This document shows positions 1 to 11,836 of a stretch of 64,000 bases of DNA, piece by piece. The stretch is from Bufo bufo (lineage: Eukaryota; Chordata; Amphibia; Anura; Bufonidae), in assembly GCF_905171765.1 (NCBI RefSeq), contig NC_053393.1:186957921-187021920 (forward strand), read 5' to 3'. Under the pieces are notes generated by a model that saw only the letters and a program-made list of their open reading frames with translations, did no database searches and was not told the origin of the DNA. How positions within the stretch are numbered: position 1 is the first letter of the stretch; the number at the start of each line of letters is the position of its first letter. The translations under genes were made by a program, and so were the position numbers.

Positions 1-122
1 TTTCAACCCAGAACAAAAACTGTGCTTTGACGGACACAAAATAACTTGAGCAGCTACAGCAATAGCCACAGATTTAGCTGAATATAAATTTGAGGCCTAT
101 TATTTAGGCGCTGGGTGACAGG
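1..122. repeat. Partial 296-bp satellite unit at the window edge
   Basis: This is the last part of a satellite unit seen complete from 4247 onward. It matches 4423-4544 base for base in phase, so the window opens inside the same satellite array. It ends at the junction gtgacaggt, where the about 142-bp minisatellite begins. Confidence 0.85.
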
Positions 123-3100
123 TCCCATAACATAGAATCTGGCTTCATGTCAGCAGAGAATCAGTCTTCATGTCATAGCAGAGAATCATAATTCACGTCA
201 CCCAACATTGGAACAGTCCATTGTCATATAATTTAGGCCCCGGCACCCAGACAGAGGAGAGAGGTCCCATAACAGAGATTCAGGCTTCATGTCAGCGACT
301 CAGCAGAGAATCAGTCTTCATGTCATAGCAGAGAATCAGGCTTCATGTCACCCACCACTGGAACAGGCCACTGTCAGATATTTTTAGGCCCCGGCACCCA
401 GACAGAGGAGAGAGGTCCCATAGCAGAGATTGAGGCTTCATGTCAGCGACTCACCAGAGAATCAGTCTTCATGTCATAGCAGAGAATCAGGCTTCATGTC
501 ACCCACCACTGGAACAGGCCACTGTCAGATATTTTTAGGCCCCGGCACCCAGACAGAGGAGAGAGGTCCCATAGCAGAGAATCTGGCTTCATATCAGCAG
601 AGAATCAGTCTTCATGTCACAGCAGAGAATCATGCTTCACGTCACCCACCACTGGAACAGTCCATTGTCAGATATTTAGGCCCAGGCACCCAGGCAGAGG
701 AGAGAGGTCCCATAGCAGAGAATCTGGCTTCATGTCAGCAGAGAATCAGTCTTCATGTCATAGCAGAGAATCATGCTTCACGTCACCCAACATTGGAACA
801 GTCCATTGTCATATAATTTAGGCCCCGGCACCCAGACAGAGGAGAGAGGTCCCATAACATAGAATCTGGCTTCATGTCAGCAGAGAATCAGTCTTCATGT
901 CATAGCAGAGAATCATGCTTCACGTCACCCAACATTGGAACAGTCCATTGTCATATAATTTAGGCCCCGGCACCCAGACAGAGGAGAGAGGTCCCATAAC
1001 ATAGAATCTGGCTTCATGTCAGCGACTCAGCAGAGAATCAGTCTTCATGTCATAGCAGAGAATCAGGCTTCATGTCACCCACCACTGGAACAGGCCACTG
1101 TCAGATATTTTTAGGCCCCTGCACCCAGACAGAGGAGAGAGGTCCCATAACATAGAATCTGGCTTCATGTCAGCAGAGAATCAGTCTTCATGTCATAGCA
1201 GAGAATCATGCTTCACGTCACCCAACATTGGAACAGTCCATTGTCATATAATTTAGGCCCCGGCACCCAGACAGAGGAGAGAGGTCCCATAACAGAGATT
1301 CAGGCTTCATGTCAGCGACTCAGCAGAGAATCAGTCTTCATGTCATAGCAGAGAATCAGGCTTCATGTCACCCACCACTGGAACAGGCCACTGTCAGATA
1401 TTTTTAGGACCCGGCACCCAGACAGAGGAGAGAGGTCCCATAGCAGAGAATTTGGCTTCATGTCAGCAGAGAATCAGTCTTCATGTCACAGCAGAGAATC
1501 ATGCTTCACGTCACCCACCACTGGAACAGTCCATTGTCAGATATTTAGGCCCAGGCACCCAGGCAGAGGAGAGAGGTCCCATAGCAGAGAATCTGGCTTC
1601 ATGTCAGCAGAGAATCAGTCTTCATGTCATAGCAGAGAATCAGGCTTCACGTCACCCACCATTGGAGCAGTCCATTGTCATATATTTAGGCCCAGGCACC
1701 CAGGCAGAGGAGAGAGGTCCCATAGCAGAGATTCAGGCTTCATGTCAGCAGAGAATCAGTCTTCATGTCATAGCAGAGAATCATGCTTCACGTCACTCAA
1801 CATTGGAACAGTCCATTGTCATATAATTTAGGCCCCGGCACCCAGACAGAGGAGAGAGGCCTCATAACATAGAATCTGGCTTCATGTCAGCAGAGAATCA
1901 GTCTTCATGTCATAGCAGAGAATCATGCTTCACGTCACCCAACATTGGAACAGTCCATTGTCATATAATTTAGGCCCCGGCACCCAGACAGAGGAGAGAG
2001 GTCCCATAACATAGAATCTGGCTTCATGTCAGCGACTCAGCAGAGAATCAGTCTTCATGTCATAGCAGAGAATCATAATTCACGTCACCCAACATTGGAA
2101 CAGTCCATTGTCATATAATTTAGGCCCCGGCACCCAGACAGAGGAGAGAGGTCCCATAACAGAGATTCAGGCTTCATGTCAGCGACTCAGCAGAGAATCA
2201 GTCTTCATGTCATAGCAGAGAATCAGGCTTCATGTCATCCACCACTGGAACAGGCCACTGTCAGATATTTTTAGGCCCCGGCACCCAGACAGAGGAGAGA
2301 GGTCCCATAGCAGAGAATCTGGCTTCATGTCAGCAGAGAATCAGTCTTCATGTCACAGCAGAGAATCATGCTTCACGTCACCCACCACTGGAACAGTCCA
2401 TTGTCAGATATTTAGGCCCAGGCAGAGGAGAGAGGTCCCATAGCAGAGAATCTGGCTTCATGTCAGCAGAGAATCAGTCTTCATGTCATAGCAGAGAATC
2501 ATGCTTCACGTCACCCAACATTGGAACAGTCCATTGTCATATAATTTAGGCCCCGGCACCCAGACAGAGGAGAGAGGTCCCATAACATAGAATCTGGCTT
2601 TATGTCAGCAGAGAATCAGTCTTCATGTCATAGCAGAGAATCATGCTTCACGTCACCCACCACTGGAACAGTTCATTGTCAGATATTTAGGCCCAGGCAC
2701 CCAGGCAGAGGAGAGAGGTCCCATAACATAGAATCTGGCTTCATGTCAGCAGAGAATCAGTCTTCATGTCATAGCAGGGAATCATAATTCACGTCACCCA
2801 ACATTGGAACAGTCCATTGTCATATAATTTAGGCCCCGGCACCCAGACAGAGGAGAGAGGTCCCATAACATAGAATCTGGCTTCATGTCAGCAGAGAATC
2901 AGTCTTCATGTCATAGCAGAGAATCATAATTCACGTCACCCAACATTGGAACAGTCCATTGTCATATAATTTAGGCCCCGGCACCCAGACAGAGGAGAGA
3001 GGTCCCATAACAGAGATTCAGGCTTCATGTCAGCGACTCAGCAGAGAATCAGTCTTCATGTCATAGCAGAGAATCAGGCTTCATGTCACCCACCACTGGA

Positions 3101-4246
3101 ACAGGCCACTGTCAGATATTTTTAGGCCCCGGCACCCAGACAGAGGAGAGAGGTCCCATAGCAGAGATTCAGGCTTCATGTCAGCAGAGAATCAGTCTTC
3201 ATGTCATAGCAGAGAATCATGCTTCACCTCACCCAACATTGGAACAGTCCATTGTCATATAATTTAGGCCCCGGCACCCAGACAGAGGAGAGAGGTCCCA
3301 TAACATAGAATCTGGCTTCATGTCAGCAGAGAATCAGTCTTCATGTCATAGCAGAGAATCATGCTTCACGTCACCCACCACTGGAACAGTCCATTGTCAG
3401 ATATTTAGGCCCAGGCACCCAGGCAGAGGAGAGAGGTCCCATAGCAGAGAATCTGGCTTCATGTCAGCAGAGAATCAGACTTCATGTCATAGCAGAGAAT
3501 CATGCTTCACGTCACCCAACATTGGAACAGTCCATTGTCATATAATTTAGGCCCCGGCACCCAGACAGAGGAGAGAGGTCCCATAACATAGAATCTGGCT
3601 TCATGTCAGCGACTCAGCAGAGAATCAGTCTTCATGTCATAGCAGAGAATCAGGCTTCATGTCACCCACCACTGGAACAGGCCACTGTCAGATATTTTTA
3701 GGCCCCGGCACCCAGACAGAGGAGAGAGGTCCCATAGCAGAGAATCTGGCTTCATGTCAGCAGAGAATCAGTCTTCATGTCACAGCAGAGAATCATGCTT
3801 CACGTCACCCACCACTGGAACAGTCCATTGTCATATATTTAGGCTCAGGCACCCAGGCAGAGGAGAGAGGTCCCATAGCAGAGAATCTGGCTTCATGTCA
3901 GCAGAGAATCAGTCTTCATGTCATAGCAGAGAATCATGCTTCACGTCACCCAACATTGGAACAGTCCATTGTCATATAATTTAGGCCCCGGCACCCAGAC
4001 AGAGGAGAGAGGTCCCATAACATAGAATCTGGCTTCATGTCAGCAGAGAATCAGTCTTCATGTCATAGCAGAGAATCATGCTTCACGTCACCCACCACTG
4101 GAACAGTCCATTGTCAGATATTTAGGCCCAGGCACCCAGGCAGAGGAGAGAGGTCCCATAACATAGAATCTGGCTTCATGTCAGCAGAGAATCAGTCTTC
4201 ATGTCATAGCAGAGAATCATAATTCACGTCACCCAACATTGGAACA
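123..4246. repeat. About 142-bp minisatellite array, roughly 29 units
   Basis: The landmark ggcttcatgtca recurs at 141, 283, 434, 585, 726, 868 and 1010, giving units of 141-142 bp or 150-151 bp. Most of the length difference is an 8-bp insert (cgactcag). Each unit contains three related sub-repeats of about 24 bp built on gcagagaatc plus ttcatgtca, followed by a spacer ending ggcacccagacagagg. Variant spacers (catataattt, agatatttttagg, agatatttaggcccagg) recur in mixed order, which suggests higher-order duplication of blocks. Frames stay open across runs of 141-bp units because 141 is a multiple of three, but they break at 142- and 150-bp units, so no gene is called. Confidence 0.92.
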
Positions 4247-5650
4247 GGTATACGTTTACGGACAGAATTAGACTTGGATATGCACAGTAGCGTGTGTGTG
4301 AAGTTATTGAGAATGACCCTATCAGCACCTTGAATCTAATATACCCTTTTAGGGATAGATTTAAAGTAGGCCTGATACAGCAGAAACCATTAATTTAGAA
4401 AATTGCTAGGTTGGGAATTGTATTTCAACCCAGAACAAAAACTGTGCTTTGACGGACACAAAATAACTTGAGCAGCTACAGCAATAGCCACAGATTTAGC
4501 TGAATATAAATTTGAGGCCTATTATTTAGGCGCTGTGTGACAGGTATACGTTTACGGACAGAATTAGACTTGGATATGCACAGTAGCGTGTGTGTGAAGT
4601 TATTGAGAATGACCCTATCAGCACCTTGAATCTAATATACCCTTTTAGGGATAGATTTAAAGTAGGCCTGATACAGCAGAAACCACTAATTTAGAAAATT
4701 GCTAGGTTGGGAATTGTATTTCAACCCAGAACAAAAACTGTGCTTTGACGGACACAAAATAATTTGAGCAGCTACAGCAATAGCCACAGATTTAGCTGAA
4801 TATAAATTTGAGGCCTATTATTTAAGTGCTGGGTGACAGGTATACGTTTACGGACAGAATTAGACTTGGATATGCACAGTAGCGTGTGTGTGAAGTTATG
4901 TATAGCTTGGAAGAAAGACGAGACAGAGGGGATATGATAGAAACTTTTAAATACATAAAGGGAATCAACAAGGTAAAAGAGGAGAGAATATTTAAAAGAA
5001 GAAAAACTGCTACAAGAGGACATAGTTTTAAATTAGAGGGGCAAAGGTTTAAAAGTAATATCAGGAAGTATTACTTTACTGAGAGAGTAGTGGATGCATG
5101 GAATAGCCTTCCTGCAGAAGTGGTAGCTGCAACTACAGTGGAGGAGTTTAAGCATGCATGGGATAGGCATAAGGCCATCCTTCATATAAAATAGGGCCAC
5201 GGGCTATCCATAGTATTTAGTATATTGGGCAGACTAGATGGGCCAAATGGTTCTTATCTGCCGACACATTCTATGTTTCTATGTTTCTATGTTTCTATTG
5301 AGAATGACCCTATCAGCACCTTGAATCTAATATACCCTTTTAGGGATGGATTTAAAGTAGGCCTGATACAGCAGAAACCACTAATTTAGAAAATTGCTAG
5401 GTTGGGAATTGTATTTCAACCTAGAACAAAAACTGTGCTTTGACGGACACAAAATAACTTGAGCAGCTACAGCAATAGCCACAGATTTAGCTGAATATAA
5501 ATTTGAGGCCTATTATTTAGGCGCTGGGTGACAGGTATACATTTACGGACAGAATTAGACTTGGATATGCACAGTAGCGTGTGTGTGAAGTTATTGAGAA
5601 TGACCCTATCAGCACCTTGAATCTAATATACCCTTTTAGGGATAGATTTA
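4247..5650. repeat. 296-bp satellite, tandem units
   Basis: The landmark ggtatacgtttacgg occurs at 4247, 4543 and 4839, and as ggtatacattt at 5534. The first two intervals are exactly 296 bp. The third is 695 bp, which is 296 plus a 399-bp insertion (4900-5298). The last unit stops near 5650 after gatagattta, where a 69-bp array takes over. I do not recognise the satellite family. Confidence 0.9.
4900..5298 (+). mobile_element. 5'-truncated CR1/L2-type LINE 3' end inside a satellite unit
   Basis: The frame running from 4886 to 5194 carries the C-terminal tail of a CR1/L2-clade reverse transcriptase protein, with the blocks LEERRDRGDMIETFKYI, RGHSFKLEGQRFKSNIRKYY and WNSLPAEVV. These are characteristic of the region after the RT domain. 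The element ends in the octamer-like tail attctatgtttctatgtttctat, the 3' signature of this clade. Comparison with the uninterrupted units at 4247 and 4543 places the insertion at 399 bp between gaagttat and tgagaatg, with no duplication beyond a possible tat. The endonuclease and RT core are absent, so this is a dead copy. Confidence 0.88.
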
Positions 5651-6242
5651 AATAACCACACTATTGATGGTTAAATGGACTTGGTGGCAGCTTGCCCCTG
5701 ATGTAGGATATAGCCAAAAAATAACCACACTATTGATGGTTAAATGGACTTGGTGGCAGCTTGCCCCTGATGTAGGATATAGCCAAAAAATTACCACACT
5801 ATTGATGGTTAAATGGACTTGGTGGCAGCTTGCCCCTGATGTAGGATATAGCCAAAAAATAACCACACTATTGATGGTTAAATGGACTTGGTGTCAGCTT
5901 GCCCTTGATGTAGGATATAGCCAAAAAATAACCACACTATTGATGGTTAAATGGACTTGGTGACAGCTTGCCCCTGATGTAGGATATAGCAAAAAATAAC
6001 CACACTATTGATGGTTAAATGGACTTAGTGGCAGCTTGCCCCTGATGTAGGATATAGCCAAATAATAACCACACTATTGATGGTTAAATGGACTTGGTGG
6101 CAGCTTGCCCTTGATGTAGGATATAGCCAAAAAATAACCACACTATTGATGGTTTAATGGACTTGGTGACAGCTTGCCCTTGATGTAGGATATAGCAAAA
6201 AATAACCACACTATTGATGGTTAAATGGACTAGGTGGCAGCT
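5651..6242. repeat. 69-bp tandem array, about 8.5 copies
   Basis: Units begin aataaccacactattgatgg at 5651, 5720, 5789 and 5858 and continue to about 6201, with one-base drift in later copies. Because 69 is 23 codons, frames stay open on both strands and give repetitive peptides that should not be read as genes. The array abuts the satellite at gattta/aat on the left and a hAT-type end on the right. Confidence 0.92.
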
Positions 6243-6746
6243 TGTGCTGGCGCACCACAAGCCACAAAATGGCCGCCGATCACCCCAGAAAAAAGTGACT
6301 GAAAAACGTTCTGTGCAGCCTAAAAACAGTGAGCAATTGAATAGCAGCAGTTCAATGATCCACAGCTGTAGATCGATCACTGTCTTAAGTGTTTTGGAGG
6401 AGTTAATCACTGCCTAATCTCGCCCTAATGTCGCAGCTGCAACCTCTCCCTACACTTGTAACAGCAGAGTGACGTGCAGCGCTACGTGACCCAAGCTTAT
6501 ATAGAGGCTGGGTCACATGCTGCACTGGCCAATCACAGCCATGCCAATAGTAGGCATGGCTGTGATGGCCTCTTGGTGCAAGTAGTATGATGCTTGTTGA
6601 TTGGCTGCTTTGCAGCCTTTCAAAAAGCGCCAAGAAAGCGCCGAACACCGAACCCGGACTTTTACGAAAATGTTCGGGTCCGTGTCACGGACACCCCAAA
6701 ATTCGGTACGAACCCGAACTATACAGTTCGGGTTCGCTCATCCCTA
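6243..6746. mobile_element. hAT-type element, right end
   Basis: The segment ends ggttcgctcatcccta at 6746. Its reverse complement opens tagggatgagcgaa, the terminus shared by the better-defined hAT elements of this window (14913, 28042). The GC-richer interior, with gtgacgtgcagcgctacgtg and a short inverted repeat around 6536-6560 (cacagccatgcc / ggcatggctgtg), resembles the subterminal region of the 14913 copy. No left end was identified. It could lie upstream of the tandem arrays or be lost. Confidence 0.55.
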
Positions 6747-7650
6747 GTGACAATGTTAGAACAGATGAGTCTACTCCCTTCTAGCATATCTACTCCAAGT
6801 TTGTGAAACTGGAGCTGGTCATAAATGTGTCACCCTTGCCGTCTGGTGGATTTATGTATTTGAGTGCCCGTTGAAAGTTCGGCAATCCGTCACTATCCTG
6901 CCTTTTAGAGTTGGGTCCCTGTGCGTGAACTTTTGCATGACTCCGCTGATTTAACCCCCTGCTAAAACTATTAGTCTGACTAAAAACTATTAACTCATAT
7001 CTCTCCATCTAATAAGCTGACCTTTAAACCGGACAACTAACGGCCTTCTGTTGTATGATATGGCAGCAACGAGTTTTGCTGAGTTTTGCTTATGCCTGGG
7101 AATATGTAATAGTTAACCCTTCGCTCCCTAGAGGTATTTGGAGGTTTCACGGTGGATGGGAAGAAAAGCCTATTTATATCTTATGTTGAACTGTAAGTGG
7201 GATAATTAACATAGGCCGTACCGGAGGGCCAAATAACCTAACTACTATTTCTTATTAAATTAACAACTTGGTTTGCAGGAGGAGAGGAAAGACTGACTGA
7301 GGAGGATTTTGGAGAGACGAGGCTGGAGATGGCTTAGGCATATATGGCTTTTTGGAAGGGGGCTGACTTTTAGAAGATATTGGAATGTAGTCCTTGTGTA
7401 TAATGGCCCCTTCAATTTGCTCCCTCCCCATGTAATGCACCTGGGCATGCTCTGAGCATATTGTAAGGTCCACTGAATAAGAACTGGAATTTATTGAATG
7501 TTAGTAATAACTATTAATGGTCCTTTTTTCTGTTTTAGTCACAGGTTGTATCAACAATCTCAGACATTCTAATTCTGTGGCAGAGCCAGAAGTGAACACA
7601 TTTAAATGAATTGACGTTGTTGTTGCCCCAACATTTTATACGGTTAAAAC
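6747..7650. other. Intron/intergenic sequence, nothing recognised
   Basis: No protein homology, repeat terminus or tandem structure was recognised here. The short open frames have no recognisable motif. Confidence 0.5.
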
Positions 7651-7679
7651 TGCCAGTTATAGTAGTATATGTGTGGAGG

Positions 7680-8308
7680 GAGAGGGTTAAGTAGATAGGG
7701 AGCAGGAGGCGATATCAGTCCAATATGGCAAATAAAAGGGGGGGGGGATCAGGAAAGGGAAGGCCCCAGCCAAAATTTATGTCTCTGTCTCTCCGGGGAT
7801 TAAGAAACTTGATAAATCCAGACAGCAACTGATAACTAGCATGAACAGATTATCCTGTTCACCCAAAAGTGCTTTACAGAAGGGAGATGAGAACTAAGAG
7901 AGGGAGGGCTCTCTGACTCAGTATGAACACGATGTTTCAACATTAAAGGATTTTGCGTAGAGAGCGCACAGAGTCTCTTTCAAATCGCCCACTCCAGGTA
8001 CAATACCCAGAGCAATATTAGTCAGGTTGTTGTCGGCTAAGGATAGAGATTAAATCTTACGCAGAGCCAGGAAGATGGGAAAGCTAGATTGTAATGGAGC
8101 TGCAGTTATGCTATTTCCAGACTATGCTAAGGAAACTATGCAAGAGAGAACTTGTTTTTTAGACATTAAAAAAGAATTGCGTAGGAAGAATGTGAATTAC
8201 TCAATGATGTTCCCGGCCAGGTTACGTGTTCAATGGCAGGATAAAGTCTGGTTCTTTAACTCTCTGGAAGATAGCAAAGCATGGATCAAGCATAATTTGT
8301 CTAAATAA
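7680..8308 (+). pseudogene. L1/Tx1-like LINE, ORF1 C-terminal remnant
   Basis: An open stretch at 8075-8308 (77 codons) contains LFPDYAKETMQERTCFLDIK and MMFPARLRVQW. This fits the C-terminal domain of L1-clade ORF1 proteins (a nucleic-acid-binding protein of the retrotransposon particle), where a DYS/DFS block is followed by R-x-F-x-x-K and YPARLRV. The upstream 400 bp holds no long frame and looks like decayed ORF1. It is followed after about 170 bp by the ORF2 endonuclease, as in an L1-type element. The assignment rests on motif memory and genomic order. Confidence 0.65.
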
Positions 8309-8483
8309 ACAGATGGGTTTGGGGATGAGGGGGGTTAACGCTATGGAAGAGAGTAAGGGGCTAGTGCCCACTGGGTCAAAGGTTTTTTTTTTTTTTTTAT
8401 TCTTCCCCCTTTCCTTTCCTCTCTCCTATCCTTGCCCTCTCGAATATCCTGACTTACCTGATTATACATTAGATTGACATAAT

Positions 8484-9233
8484 ATGCGTATAGTTTCATG
8501 GAACGTTAGAGGATTAGGTACGGGGGTGAGACGAATGGCAATATTTATTGTTATTAAAAATATTCTCCCTGCTATTATTTGTCTTCAAGAGATGCACCTG
8601 ACCAAAGATACTGTTACCACCATGGATAGACCATGTATACAGCACGCATTTCATGCTCTATACTTATCCTACTCTAGGGGTGTAAGTATTCTGATACATA
8701 AGGCTATTAAAATCAAAATCAAAGATGTAGTGGTGGATAATGAAGGTAGATATTTGTTGCTTGACTGTGTACTAGAAAATAAACCCTTGATAATTGCTAA
8801 CATTTATATTCCTCCCGCCTTTAAAATGGAAGTATTAACTAAGGTTTATGATTTTGCTACAAATAGAGGTAACAGAGCACTATAAGTAATAGGGGATTAC
8901 AATATGGTGACGGATGAAATTCAGGATAGATGTAGGATTGGTAATAAGAAATTGGGCACTATAAAATCCACACTTAAATATATCACGGATGAGTTTGAGT
9001 GGCTGGGCATTTGGCGATTACAGAATCCTAGAAAAAAGAAATGTTCTTGCTATTCCAAATCACATAAAGTTATGTCTAGGATTGATATGGCCCTCAGTAA
9101 TAATTTAGGAGCACATTTCATTGATAAGATAAAGTATACACATAAAGGGGTATCAGACCACTGCCCACTTTTGGTCTGTATTAAGGGAGACAGACTGGTA
9201 AGAGAAGGTCGGGTCAAAATTCAAATAGTTTAA
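8484..9233 (+). pseudogene. L1/Tx1-like LINE ORF2, APE-type endonuclease domain
   Basis: In one frame the sequence reads MRIVSWNVRGLGTG, IICLQEMHL, SRGVSILIHKAIK, GDYNM, SRIDMALSNN and SDHCPLLVCI. These are the ordered motifs of the apurinic-type endonuclease that nicks target DNA for LINE insertion: N in WNVRGL, E in QE, the GDxN box and the final SDH. One in-frame stop (TAA at 8883-8885) lies just before VIGDYN, so the frame from 8484 to 9233 is broken once. The catalytic motifs themselves look intact. The poly-T run before 8400 is a low-complexity feature between the two ORFs. Confidence 0.88.
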
Positions 9234-9783
9234 TTACACAGGATAGGTATGAAAGGATTTGTACTAAAATATTGGAATATTTTAATAAAAACACGGGTAC
9301 TGTGGATACCAGGACCATATTGGATGCAGTGAAAGCTTATATGCAGGGAATATTTTTGAAACACAACACAATGGTGAAGAAAATGTCAGAAAAGAGGATA
9401 GCTGACTTAGGATGGGTGGTCGGAGATAGTGAAAAATAATATGTGGAGTATCCCACCAAAATAAATTTACAAAGGTGGGAGGAAAATTTGATTAATTATA
9501 ATAATGAACTATATCTGTTAGCAGAACACCAAAAACTAAACTATGTTAAAAAATACTATACTCAGGGACATATACCAGGGAAACTGTTGGCTTCATTGAT
9601 AAAAAAAAACGGGATATAACAACTATATTTTCCAACTGGAGAATGATAATGGACAGGTAGTCTCGGAACAAGAGGATATAATTCAGCTCTTTAGAGAATA
9701 TTTAGCGGACATCTATTCGTACAAAGTAAACGGAAATATAGTGGAAATAAACAGGTTTCTGGAGAATATATCATTGAAACAGT

Positions 9784-10520
9784 TGTCGGAGCCGTAGAGA
9801 GAATTATTGGAAGTAGGGATCTCCTTGGAAGATATCAATAAGGTCCTTAGTTCCATATCGAAGAACAAGTCTCCAGGTTTAGATAGAATCCCTTTTGAGG
9901 GCTATAAAACTTTCAATGGAGTGTTGTCCCACAGGCTCTTGGAAATGTGGGAGGTTTCAAGGGAGTGTGGGATATTACCTGATTCTCTACGAGAGGCTCT
10001 GATAACTTTGATTCTGAAAATAGGGAAAAGCCCAAAGAAACTTGACTCGTATCTTCCGATATCCCTAATAAACACAGATAATAAACTTTTGGTGAAGGTC
10101 CTAGCTACTAGATTGAAAGAGGTGATATCCACAGTAATTCATGGTGATCAAACAGGTTTTATGCCAGGTAAATCTATATCTGATAATATTAGAAGGTGTT
10201 ATATAAATATGAAAATAAAGGTGCTAATATGGGTCAACGATTAGTGGTCTCACTGGATGCGAGCAAGGCGTTTGACACAGTAGAATGGCCTTTTATGGTA
10301 GCCATCTTAAAGAAAATGGGCTTTGGGAATAACTTCATAACTTGAATTGAGCTTTTGTATACATATAAGCAAGAATTACAGTAAACTAAGAGATATCAGA
10401 CCCATTTGATATTAAGAGGGGGGTAAGACAAGGGTGTCCATTATCCCTGCTTCCTTTCGCTATTGTAGTGGAATACCTTGCCGCCCTGATAAGACAGGAT
10501 AAGAATATAGTGGGTTTTAA
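9784..10520 (+). pseudogene. L1/Tx1-like LINE ORF2, reverse transcriptase fragment
   Basis: The frame at 9807-10244 contains NKSPGLDRIPFEGYK, REALITLILKIGKSPKK, SYLPISLINTDNKLL and DQTGFMPGKSISDNIRR, the early blocks of an L1-clade RT. After a frameshift near 10230 it continues with VVSLDASKAFDTVEW, and after further stops with GVRQGCPLSL. The sequence stops just before the expected catalytic ADD box, where a 41-bp array begins at 10521. The segment between 9233 and 9784 is the decayed linker. The element is truncated and inactive. Confidence 0.88.
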
Positions 10521-10905
10521 ATTTCACCCTCACCCCTAATGTTTTAGATGGTCAGCTCAGCAGCAGACCCTCACCCCTAATTTTTGGGATGGTCAGCTCA
10601 GCAGCAGACCCTCACCCCTAATGTTTTAGATGGTCAGCTCAGCAGCAGACCCTCACCCCTAATTTTTTAGATGGTCAGCTCAACAGCAGATCCTCACCCC
10701 TAATGTTTTAGATGGTTAGCTCAGCAGCAGACCCTCACCCCTAATTTTTTAGATGGTCAGCTCAGCAGAAGACCCTCACCCCTAATGTTTTAGATGGTCA
10801 GATCAGCAGCAGGCCCTCGCCCCCTAATGTTTTAGAGGGTCACCAGCAGGCCTTTGCTCCTAATGTTTTTGCGGGTCACAAGCAGGCCATCAATCATAAT
10901 TTTTC
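10521..10905. repeat. 41-bp tandem array, about 9 copies
   Basis: Units start cctcacccctaatgttttag at 10528 and 10569 and at 41-bp steps. The last two or three units are diverged and shortened. Each unit carries gatggtcagctcagcagcag. The array replaces the rest of the LINE RT domain and probably belongs to the hAT-type element that ends at 11836. Confidence 0.9.
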
Positions 10906-11836
10906 AAAGGTGTGTATGATGCCCTCCTTTATGTGTAATAAAGGGTGTATTGGAGTGCTGGTTCCTTGTAATTTTTGGCAGCCCTTTCACTTAGTACATA
11001 GGCTTTATGAGTGTAGGAGTCCCACTACCTGAACAATTGTAACACAATGTGAATGAAGCCTTCCTTTATGTGATATAGAGGTTGTATCGGAGTGCCTCTT
11101 CCTTGTAATTTTTGGCAGCACTTGCACTTAATATATAGGTGAAACTCGGAAAATTAGAATATCGTGCAAAGTTCATTTATTTCAGTAATGCAACTTAAAA
11201 GGGGAAACTAATATATGAGATAGACTCATTACATGCAAAGCGAGATATTTCAATCCTATTTGTTATAATTTGGATGATTATGGCTTACAGCTTATGAAGA
11301 CCCCAAAGTCACAATCTCAGGTACCCTTTGCTCAGGGGGTATTGTTTAATTAGCTGACTAGAAAGTGACACTTTGAGCCTAGAATATTGGACCTTTTTAC
11401 AATATTCTAATTTTAAGTTGCATTACTGAAATAAATGAACTTCTGCACGATATTCAAATTTTTCGAGTTTCACCTGTACAATTAAATATACAGGAAAGAA
11501 TGTTTCCTAACAATTTTTCCTCTAAAATCGATGTTTTGTGCGTATTATTGTCAGTCTTTTAAAAGTGGCGTACTACTCGAACAACAGCATTCTCAGCAGC
11601 GACCTGGGAGTCCAAGATGCATCCAGACATCCTACCCATGCTGTTCCCGAACCATTTCAGTGGTGTTTCCATCAATTTCTGACTTTTTCATGTGAACCAG
11701 ACACCCTCCCCTCTTTAGAGTAGGGGGTTCCTGGTTTAATGCTCGGTTTCTCCCATTGAATTCCATTGTGCTCGGGTGTTCTACCCGAGCATCTTGAGGT
11801 GTTCTACTCGAGCACCCAAGCACTCGATCAACACTA
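10906..11836. mobile_element. hAT-type non-autonomous element, right part
   Basis: Two diverged copies of a segment of about 150 bp (ccttcctttatgtg...aatttttggcagc) are followed, after a nested MITE, by sequence ending gcactcgatcaacacta at 11836. Reversed, that end reads tagtgttgatcgagtgc, matching the ends at 59278 and 48600. Terminal sequence rich in ctcgagcaccc/gggtgttc is shared with those copies. No matching left end was found, so the boundary with the 41-bp array is uncertain. Confidence 0.5.
11136..11476. mobile_element. Tc1/mariner-type MITE, 341 bp
   Basis: The element starts taggtgaaactcgg and ends tttcgagtttcacctg. Its terminal inverted repeats run about 65 bp with few mismatches, through ttcagtaatgcaacttaaaa. 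It is flanked by TA on both sides (11134-11135 and 11477-11478), the Tc1/mariner target duplication. There is no coding capacity. Confidence 0.9.

Noticed and set aside
430..4222. Long open frames (105-153 codons) across the minisatellite
   Set aside because: They repeat the same peptide at the 141-bp unit length and break at 142- and 150-bp units. No start context or homology supports translation.
1..4246. A CRISPR array
   Set aside because: Spacing is regular, but the spacers are the same repeat family, units are about 142 bp, and the context is vertebrate.
5648..6410. Repetitive open frames on both strands
   Set aside because: The unit is 69 bp (23 codons), so frames stay open mechanically.
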